From DATFLL01 sp035267785 (GTDB taxonomy: Bacteria > Pseudomonadota > Gammaproteobacteria > DATFLL01), in the NCBI GenBank assembly GCA_035267785.1, contig DATFLL010000012.1, positions 1 to 36,070 on the forward strand: a stretch of 36,070 nucleotides of DNA, read 5' to 3'. Both the position numbers and the translations under genes were made by a program. Shown here in pieces: positions 30,624 through 36,070 of the stretch; within the stretch, counting starts at the first letter, position 1; every line of letters begins with the position of its first letter. Below the pieces are notes generated by a model that was given only the letters and a program-made list of their open reading frames with translations, was not told the DNA's origin and searched no databases.

Positions 30624-32618
30624 TTGAGCGGCGAGACTTCCAGCCCCCGTACCCGACGCAGCATCCTGCTGGAATTCCTCGGGTCGATGAACCTGGCGAT
30701 CACCATATTGGTGGCGGTCGCCATCGCGGCGGTCATCGGCACCGTCCTGAAACAGAACCAGCCCTATACCGACTACCTGATCAAATTCGGTCCGTTCTGG
30801 CACCAGGTCTTCAAGGACATGGGGCTGTACGACGTGTACAGCACGGCGTGGTTCCTCGGTCTGCTCGGCTTCTTGCTGGTTTCCACCAGCGTGTGCATCT
30901 ATCGCAACACCCCGACGATGCTGCGCGACATGCGCCGCTATCGCGAGAACGCGCAGGAAAAGACCCTGCGCACGATGCAAAACTCGCGCGAGTGGACGCT
31001 CGAGCGCCCGCCCGAGGAGGTCGAGGCCACATTCGACGCCTTCATGCGCGCCGAGGGTTACCGCGTTCGCAGCAAACGGAACGACGGCCATACCACGCTC
31101 GCGGCCATGCGGGGCGGACTGAACAGGCTGGGCTATCTGTTCACGCACCTGGGCATCGTGGTCATCTGCATCGGTGCCCTGGTCGACGGCAGTGCCGGGC
31201 TGAAGCTTCGCGTCTTGCTCGGCCAGCTCAAGATCGAGACCCGCGACATACCCGCCTCGCAGGTGCCGGCCGACAGCACCCTGACACCGGGCGAAATCTC
31301 TTCGTTTCGCGGCAGCGTGACCATTCCCGAGCACACCTCGACCAATATCGTGTTCCTCGATTTGCGCAATGGCTACTTGGTCCAGCAGCTGCCCTTCTCG
31401 GTCGAGCTCAAGGACTTTCGTATCCAGCACTACCCCTCGGGCCAGCCCAAGGAGTTCGAGAGCGATCTCATCATTCACGACGACAAGCTCAAAAAGCCTC
31501 TGGCCGCCACCATCAAGGTCAACCATCCGCTGACCTATCGCGGCTATACCATATATCAGTCCAGCTTCGGTGACGGCGGCAGCCATCTGCACCTCAAGGC
31601 CTGGCCGCTCGACAAGTCGAGCCTCGACCCGACCAAGCTCGAAGGGACGGTCAACAAGCACCTCAAGGTCTCCACGTCCAAAGGGCCTATGACCCTGGAG
31701 TTCACCAACTTCAAGATGTACAACGTCTTCCCCGCGCCCAAGGGCTCGGACAAGAAGTTCGTCAACTTCGGGCCGAGCTTCATCTACAAGCTGCGCGATG
31801 CCAGCGGCCAGGCCAAGGAATACGTCAACTACATGTCGCCGGTGCTCCAGCAGGGCCGACTGTTCTATCTCAGCGGTGTGCGCAACAGCCCTGCCGAGCA
31901 ATACAACTACCTGCACATTCCGGCCGACCCGAAGGGTACGCCCATGCGCTTTCTGCGCTTCCGGGAGCTGCTCGAGAACACCGCGCGGGTGCGTAAGATT
32001 GCTCTGCGCCATGCCGGCGAGGCCCTCGCCGAGGCCAAGCTCAGCGATCCGAAGCTGCGCCAGAACGTCGCCGAGTCGATGGTGCGTCTGGTCAAGCTGT
32101 TCGACAAGGGCGGCTTCCAGGCCATCAGCGAGCACATCAAGGCGAACGTGCCCGCCGCGCGCCGCCCCCAGGTGGCCGAGGCCTATCTCAAGGTCCTGCA
32201 AAGCATCCTGGAAGCGGTCTACGTTGAACTCCTGCACGACGAGGGGGTCGATACCAGCAAGGGTGTGAGTCAGCAGGACGCGACGTTCTACCAGGACGCC
32301 GTTAATGCCCTGGCGGGAATGGGGGAATATGACTCCCCGTTCTATCTGCAGATGACCGGCTTCAAGGAGGTGCAGGCCTCGGGCTTGCAAATCGCGCGTG
32401 CCCCGGCTAAGAATATCGTGTTCTTCGGAACCCTGATGCTCATCGTCGGCATCTTCATGATGTTCTACATTGTCCACCGCCGTCTGTGGGCGGTCGTGCG
32501 CAGGGAGGGCAACACCACCCGGGTGCTGTTCGCGGGCAGCGGCAGCCGTCACCAGCGCGACTTCAGCCGGGACTTCGCCGCCATGGGCGAACGACTCGAC
32601 GAGCACCTCCGCAGTTAG
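30624..32618 (+). CDS. resB: System II cytochrome c biogenesis protein, ResB/Ccs1 family
   Basis: The 664-residue protein has three hydrophobic segments near the N-terminus (about 23–44, 72–92, 167–185), a large periplasmic domain (about 190–595) and a last membrane helix (FFGTLMLIVGIFMMFYIV, about 600–620). This is the ResB/Ccs1 layout. The conserved FTHLGIVVICIGALVDG has the His involved in haem handling, and the stretch HPLTYRGYTIYQSSF is a family signature. With CcsA it exports haem and attaches it to apocytochromes. The start is TTG at 30624 with AAGGT upstream. It is followed by ccsA, so the pair forms a full System II synthetase. Confidence 0.93.
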   Translation: MSGETSSPRTRRSILLEFLGSMNLAITILVAVAIAAVIGTVLKQNQPYTDYLIKFGPFWHQVFKDMGLYDVYSTAWFLGLLGFLLVSTSVCIYRNTPTMLRDMRRYRENAQEKTLRTMQNSREWTLERPPEEVEATFDAFMRAEGYRVRSKRNDGHTTLAAMRGGLNRLGYLFTHLGIVVICIGALVDGSAGLKLRVLLGQLKIETRDIPASQVPADSTLTPGEISSFRGSVTIPEHTSTNIVFLDLRNGYLVQQLPFSVELKDFRIQHYPSGQPKEFESDLIIHDDKLKKPLAATIKVNHPLTYRGYTIYQSSFGDGGSHLHLKAWPLDKSSLDPTKLEGTVNKHLKVSTSKGPMTLEFTNFKMYNVFPAPKGSDKKFVNFGPSFIYKLRDASGQAKEYVNYMSPVLQQGRLFYLSGVRNSPAEQYNYLHIPADPKGTPMRFLRFRELLENTARVRKIALRHAGEALAEAKLSDPKLRQNVAESMVRLVKLFDKGGFQAISEHIKANVPAARRPQVAEAYLKVLQSILEAVYVELLHDEGVDTSKGVSQQDATFYQDAVNALAGMGEYDSPFYLQMTGFKEVQASGLQIARAPAKNIVFFGTLMLIVGIFMMFYIVHRRLWAVVRREGNTTRVLFAGSGSRHQRDFSRDFAAMGERLDEHLRS

Positions 32619-32620
32619 CC

Positions 32621-32650
32621 TTCAAACGGGCTCGAGCGGGCCCGTTTGAA
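32621..32650 (+). terminator. perfect 11-bp hairpin between resB and ccsA
   Basis: TTCAAACGGGC (32621–32631) pairs with GCCCGTTTGAA (32640–32650) around an 8-nt loop, 2 bases after the resB stop. There is no T-run. It may tune expression of ccsA or mark RNA processing. Confidence 0.5.
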
Positions 32651-32713
32651 CCCGGGCCGACATTTAAAGGGCCGATGCGCGGTCGTCGCCAACCAACGAG
32701 CGAGAATAAAGAC

Positions 32714-34045
32714 ATGTCCGTACCCAACGATGTATTACACGCAGGATTCGGTAAGCAGAGCTGGCTACAGCAGCTCAAGCCGACCGATTGGATCTGGGCG
32801 GCGGTCCTGATCGCCGCCGCCGCCATCGGTTACACGCGCTACGGCAGCGCGATGAACACCTTCCAAGTCGGCATCCTCATCGGCGTGACCGGCGGCGCCA
32901 TCGCGCTCAGTACCTACTGGAAGGCCACCCGCTGGCTCATCGCCGTGGTGGCCGCTGTAAGTCTGTTCGCCATCGATCTGTATGGCACGGACCTGGCCCG
33001 CGGCGAGCAGGAGTTCTTCCTCAAGTACCTGATCTCCAGCAAGTCCGCGATCATGTGGATGAGCGCCCTGTACGTGATGGCCACCGTGGCCTATCTCGGC
33101 GGCACCTTCCTGCGCTCGGAGTTCTCGGCCAAGGTCGGCACGGGGCTGACCTGGTCGGCCACCGCCATGGGCCTCATCGGCATGATGGTGCGCTGGCGCG
33201 AGTCGTACCTGCTGAGCCCGGATATCGGCCATATCCCGGTCAGTAATCTCTACGAAGTCTTCATCCTGTTCTCGATCATCACGGCGCTGCTGTACCTGCA
33301 TTACGAGGCGCGCTATCGGACCCGCGCCATGGGCGGGTTCGTGCTCCTGGTCATCAGTGCGGCCATCGCCTTCCTCCTGTGGTACCAGTTCTCACGCCAT
33401 GCCAACGAGATCGAGCCTCTCGTCCCGGCGCTCAAGAGCTACTGGATGAAGATCCACGTGCCGGCCAACTTCATCGGCTACGGCTCGTTTGCGCTGGCGG
33501 CGATGGTCGGCACCCTCTATCTGCTCATCGACTACGCCGGCAACCGAAAGCCGCTGCTGGGCTATTCCATCCTGGGCCTGACGGTGGTTGCGGCCGTGAT
33601 CATCGGCTTCCTGTCGGTCGGGGTGACCGCTTCGGTGTTCGGTTGGTCGCTGCTTTACGGCGCGGTGACTGCGGCGATCATGTGGGGCTTTGGTGTCATG
33701 GTCATGAAGCCGCGGGTGGTCGAGGGACTGCCCAAGCGCGAGATGCTCGATGACGTGATGTACAAGTCCATTGCCCTGGGCTTCGCCTTCTTTACCATCG
33801 CCACCGTGTTGGGGTCCCTGTGGGCCTACGAAGCATGGGGCGGCTACTGGTCGTGGGACCCGAAGGAGACCTGGGCGCTCATCGTCTGGCTGAACTATGC
33901 CGCTTGGTTGCACATGCGCCTGACCAAGGGCTGGCGCGGCGCCCCGATGGCCTGGTGGGCCCTGATCGGCCTGTTCGTGACCGCGTTTGCCTTCCTGGGC
34001 GTCAATATGTTCCTGTCGGGGCTGCATTCCTACGGCACGTTGTAG
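32714..34045 (+). CDS. ccsA: System II cytochrome c biogenesis protein, CcsA/ResC family
   Basis: The 443-residue multi-spanning protein carries the tryptophan-rich WWD haem-binding signature WGGYWSWDPKETWALIVW and flanking conserved His residues (MKIHVPANFIGYGSFAL, NYAAWLHMRL, GLHSYG). It works with ResB as haem exporter and cytochrome c synthetase. Start 32714 gives MSVPNDVLHAGFG. The frame is open upstream into resB and through the hairpin, but an earlier start would lie inside the hairpin or resB. Its neighbours, two c-type cytochromes, are likely clients. Confidence 0.95.
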   Translation: MSVPNDVLHAGFGKQSWLQQLKPTDWIWAAVLIAAAAIGYTRYGSAMNTFQVGILIGVTGGAIALSTYWKATRWLIAVVAAVSLFAIDLYGTDLARGEQEFFLKYLISSKSAIMWMSALYVMATVAYLGGTFLRSEFSAKVGTGLTWSATAMGLIGMMVRWRESYLLSPDIGHIPVSNLYEVFILFSIITALLYLHYEARYRTRAMGGFVLLVISAAIAFLLWYQFSRHANEIEPLVPALKSYWMKIHVPANFIGYGSFALAAMVGTLYLLIDYAGNRKPLLGYSILGLTVVAAVIIGFLSVGVTASVFGWSLLYGAVTAAIMWGFGVMVMKPRVVEGLPKREMLDDVMYKSIALGFAFFTIATVLGSLWAYEAWGGYWSWDPKETWALIVWLNYAAWLHMRLTKGWRGAPMAWWALIGLFVTAFAFLGVNMFLSGLHSYGTL

Positions 34046-34070
34046 CCGGCGTGAGGCACATCCCCAAAGA

Positions 34071-34106
34071 ACAAGACCCGGTCGGCCCTGTGCCGCCGGG
34101 TCTTGT
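34071..34106. terminator. bidirectional hairpin between convergent ccsA and the cNMP-binding gene
   Basis: ACAAGACCCGG (34071–34081) and CCGGGTCTTGT (34096–34106) form a perfect 11-bp stem with a 14-nt loop. It is 25 bp after the ccsA stop and 20 bp past the stop of the facing gene, so it may end transcripts from both sides, though T-runs are absent. Confidence 0.6.
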
Positions 34107-34126
34107 CGCTGAGGGACCAGCTCCGG

Positions 34127-34615
34127 CTATTTCTTGCCGGTGCCGTAGATGTACTGGTTGAAGGTCGCCACGTCCGAGCTGACCCGGCGAAACAGGTGGT
34201 CCAGGCTGATGATGGCATGCTCGAGCAGGTTGACAGCGATGTACGGGTGTTCGACCCGCATGCGCTTGTACATGCTGCGGCTGAGCTTGAGCAGCCGGGT
34301 ATCGGGGCGCATGGCGCGCATCCGGACCAGGCGAGGTTCGCGGTCGAAGAAGGACATCTCGCCCATCAGCTCGCCTTCCTGCATGCGGCCGATCTCGATC
34401 TCGTTGCCCGCGTCGTCGTAGAACAGCGCCGCCTCGCCTTTGACCACGAAAAACAGCGCTTCACCGACCTCACCCACATCGGCGATGACCTCACCCTTCT
34501 TGAAGGTGACCAGCTCGGTGTACTCGAGCAGCGTCTTGACCTCCTTGACGGTCAGCGACTCGCATAGGTACTGCTGGTTGAGGAATTCGGCCAGGTCGAT
34601 CTTGTCGGTGGGCAT
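34127..34615 (-). CDS. single-domain cyclic-nucleotide-binding (CRP-like sensor) protein without DNA-binding domain
   Basis: The 162-residue protein has a beta-roll cNMP domain: KKGEVIADVGEVGEALFFVV, then VKGEAALFY, and the phosphate-cassette-like GEMSFFDREPRLVRMRA near residues 85–101. The Gly-Glu and Arg of the cassette are kept, but the usual Ala/Ser after the Arg is Leu, so nucleotide binding is uncertain. The C-terminus (SLDHLFRRVSSDVATFNQYI) is helical with no helix-turn-helix, so it is not a transcription factor by itself. AAGGAG precedes the ATG. It is divergent from dsbA. Confidence 0.87.
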   Translation of the reverse strand: MPTDKIDLAEFLNQQYLCESLTVKEVKTLLEYTELVTFKKGEVIADVGEVGEALFFVVKGEAALFYDDAGNEIEIGRMQEGELMGEMSFFDREPRLVRMRAMRPDTRLLKLSRSMYKRMRVEHPYIAVNLLEHAIISLDHLFRRVSSDVATFNQYIYGTGKK

Positions 34616-34643
34616 GCGGGTCTCCTTCGGATGCTGCCGGCTT

Positions 34644-34672
34644 AGAATATATCAACTCGGCCATCTTGCCAA
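34644..34672 (-). promoter_or_regulatory. sigma-70 promoter of the cNMP-binding gene
   Basis: On the - strand, TTGGCA and TATTCT are spaced by 17 bp, about 30 bp upstream of the ATG. TATATT with a 15-bp spacer is an overlapping alternative. Confidence 0.6.
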
Positions 34673-34747
34673 AGCGTGACCCGCGGCGCTTGCGGTCCCC
34701 GGGCCGATTCAATAGTCTGGAACGAAACGAAAATTCGGAGAGGGAGT

Positions 34748-35410
34748 ATGAAAAAACGAGTCCTGTGGCTGTCGCTGCTCCTGGCGCTTTGCGTGCCGTT
34801 GATAGCCCCTTCGGCGGCATACGCCGGCTTCGACGAGGGTATCGACTACAAGAAGATCGAGCCGCCCCAGCCCACCACCGCGCCGGCGGGCAAGATCGAA
34901 GTCGTCGAGATGTTCTGGTACGGCTGCCCCCACTGCTTCCATTTCGAGCCTAAGCTGTTGAACTGGCTCAAGACCAAGCCCAAGGACGTGGAATTCATCC
35001 GTATTCCCGCCGTCTTCCCCGGCCGGCAGATCTGGGAGATTCATGCGCGGGCCTTCTACACCGCCAAGGTGCTCGGCGTGCTGTCCAAGACCCATGAGGC
35101 CCTGTTCAACGCCATCCACGTCGACGGCCGGCGAATGGACAACGAGAAGGAACTGAGGGCCTTCTTCGTCAAGCACGGTGTCTCGGCCAAGGAATTCGAC
35201 GAGACCTTCAATTCCTTCGCGGTCTACACGAAGGTTCGCCGTGCCGCCGACCTCAGCCGCCGCTACCAGATCACGGGCGTACCGTCGATGATCGTCGACG
35301 GCAAGTATCGCGTGGACGGCGACCTGGCCGGCGGCCAGGAAAAGATGCTCCAGGTGGTCAGTTTTCTGGTCAAAAAGGAACGCGCCGCTCACCAGGGCGC
35401 CGGACACTGA
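34748..35410 (+). CDS. dsbA: thiol:disulfide interchange protein DsbA
   Basis: The 220-residue protein has a Sec signal peptide (MKKRVLWLSLLLALCVPLIA, cleavage near AYA-G), the thioredoxin active site FWYGCPHCFHFEP (Cys60 and Cys63), a helical insertion, and the cis-Pro loop ITGVPSMIVDGKYRV. DsbA introduces disulfide bonds into exported proteins. GAGAGGGAG precedes the ATG. The neighbourhood (cytochrome c4, System II assembly, TlpA-like protein elsewhere in the window) fits a role in periplasmic thiol chemistry. No dsbB is in the window. Confidence 0.95.
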   Translation: MKKRVLWLSLLLALCVPLIAPSAAYAGFDEGIDYKKIEPPQPTTAPAGKIEVVEMFWYGCPHCFHFEPKLLNWLKTKPKDVEFIRIPAVFPGRQIWEIHARAFYTAKVLGVLSKTHEALFNAIHVDGRRMDNEKELRAFFVKHGVSAKEFDETFNSFAVYTKVRRAADLSRRYQITGVPSMIVDGKYRVDGDLAGGQEKMLQVVSFLVKKERAAHQGAGH

Positions 35411-35491
35411 GCGTCGGTTCTCGAGGCGCCGCCCACACCGACCGCCGGCGGGCAGGGCTGGCGCGTTTGGCGTACACTGGATATAGCGTTG

Positions 35492-35511
35492 CCGAGCCCG
35501 ACCGGGCTCGG
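35492..35511. other. 8-bp hairpin in the dsbA–acetolactate synthase gap
   Basis: CCGAGCCC and GGGCTCGG pair perfectly around GACC, 54 bp upstream of the next ATG. It could be a weak dsbA terminator or a leader hairpin for the next gene; no T-run follows. Confidence 0.4.
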
Positions 35512-35564
35512 ACGAGGCCCTGCACATGCCCGCCAGGGCCAATTTACCCACTAGGGAGGAGGAC

Positions 35565-36070
35565 ATGAAGGCGGCTGAACTGTTCGTCAGGTGCCTGGAA
35601 AACGAGGGTGTCGAGTACATCTTCGGGATCCCAGGCGAAGAGAACCTCGATCTGATGGACGCCCTGCTCGACTCCTCCATTCGATTTATCACCACCCGCC
35701 ACGAACAGGGCGCCGCCTTCATGGCCGATGTCTACGGCCGGCTGACCGGCAAGGCGGGGGTCTGTCTTTCGACGCTAGGCCCGGGTGCCACCAACCTGTT
35801 CACCGGCGTGGCCGACGCCAACCTGGACCATGCGCCACTCGTTGCCATCGCGGGCCAGGCCAGCACCCACCGCCTGCACAAGGAGTCGCACCAGGTGCTC
35901 GACCTGGAGCTGATGTTCCAGACGATCACCAAGTACTCCTCCCGTCTGTTGTCGCCAAACATTATTCCCGAAGTGGTGCGCAAGGCCTTCAAGCTGGCGC
36001 AAACCGACAAGACCGGTGCCAGTTTCATCGAGTTTCCCGAGAACGTTGCCGAGATGGAGGTGGACGATCA
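35565..36070 (+). CDS. acetolactate synthase large subunit, thiamine-diphosphate enzyme (5' part)
   Basis: The gene runs past the window edge; 168 residues are visible. They form the N-terminal pyrimidine-binding domain: GVEYIFGIPGEENLDLMDAL, the catalytic Glu in TTRHEQGAAFMADVYGRLTG, and STLGPGATNLFTGVADA. The enzyme condenses two pyruvates into 2-acetolactate. GIPGEEN (rather than GYPGG) is typical of the AlsS-like group rather than biosynthetic IlvB/IlvI, but other enzymes of the family cannot be excluded without the C-terminal domain. A very strong ribosome binding site (AGGGAGGAGG) is 3–6 nt before the ATG. Confidence 0.87.
   Translation, partial: MKAAELFVRCLENEGVEYIFGIPGEENLDLMDALLDSSIRFITTRHEQGAAFMADVYGRLTGKAGVCLSTLGPGATNLFTGVADANLDHAPLVAIAGQASTHRLHKESHQVLDLELMFQTITKYSSRLLSPNIIPEVVRKAFKLAQTDKTGASFIEFPENVAEMEVDD

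Noticed and set aside
30486..32606. Long - strand frame opposite resB
   Set aside because: Sense product has ResB signatures and membrane helices; the antisense one has no known domain.

Overview
The window is about 36 kb of GC-rich bacterial chromosome. It reads as a gammaproteobacterium, plausibly a halotolerant or acid-tolerant lithoautotroph-like member of the Chromatiales/Ectothiorhodospiraceae (Acidihalobacter or Thioalkalivibrio style). The taxon is an inference. It rests on the homoserine kinase–DUF2782–polA–engB–cytochrome c5–cytochrome c4–dsbA neighbourhood, which I recall from Pseudomonas aeruginosa PA5495 to PA5489, and on a sucrose synthesis cassette of the kind used for compatible solutes. 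No phage, insertion sequence, CRISPR array, tRNA or rRNA was seen.

Left part (1–12.7 kb): the 3' end of topA, a small unknown gene, tsaC and hemF run on the + strand. Facing them on the - strand are a type II haloacid dehalogenase, a periplasmic protein joining a degenerate alpha/beta hydrolase domain to a TlpA thioredoxin domain, a truncated hemoglobin, and a double-receiver diguanylate cyclase. Then come uvrD (+), a 320-bp stretch holding a possible small secreted-peptide remnant, and a - strand pair made of a large PAS-PAS-GGDEF-EAL membrane protein followed by an unknown three-helix membrane protein.

Middle (12.7–23 kb): a TRAP transporter is split between strands. The receptor gene is +, the dctQ-dctM permease genes are -, and a DUF2892 gene with its own strong ribosome binding site lies between them. 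Next is a tightly overlapping + strand operon of fructokinase, bifunctional sucrose-phosphate synthase/phosphatase, and sucrose synthase. Together these make sucrose from UDP-glucose and fructose-6-phosphate, cleave it back to a nucleotide sugar and fructose, and rephosphorylate the fructose. Downstream lies about 730 bp without genes, holding a pair of roughly 185–207 bp tandem direct repeats, an AT-rich stretch and DnaA-box-like sites.

Right part (23–36 kb): a conserved block of thrB-like homoserine kinase, DUF2782, a LOG-family gene, polA, engB, a monohaem cytochrome c, dihaem cytochrome c4, the System II cytochrome c assembly pair (ResB/CcsA), a cyclic-nucleotide-binding-domain protein, dsbA, and the start of an acetolactate synthase large subunit gene.

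The most notable observation is in the polA–engB gap. A promoter with an RpoE/AlgU-type -35 (GGAACTA), 15-bp spacer and -10 (GTCAAT) is followed about 120 bp later by a rho-independent terminator. Three stem-loops lie between, each with a C/U-rich loop. Spot 42 (Escherichia coli) and the AlgU-dependent ErsA (P. aeruginosa) occupy this same gap, so this is a strong candidate for an unannotated small regulatory RNA.
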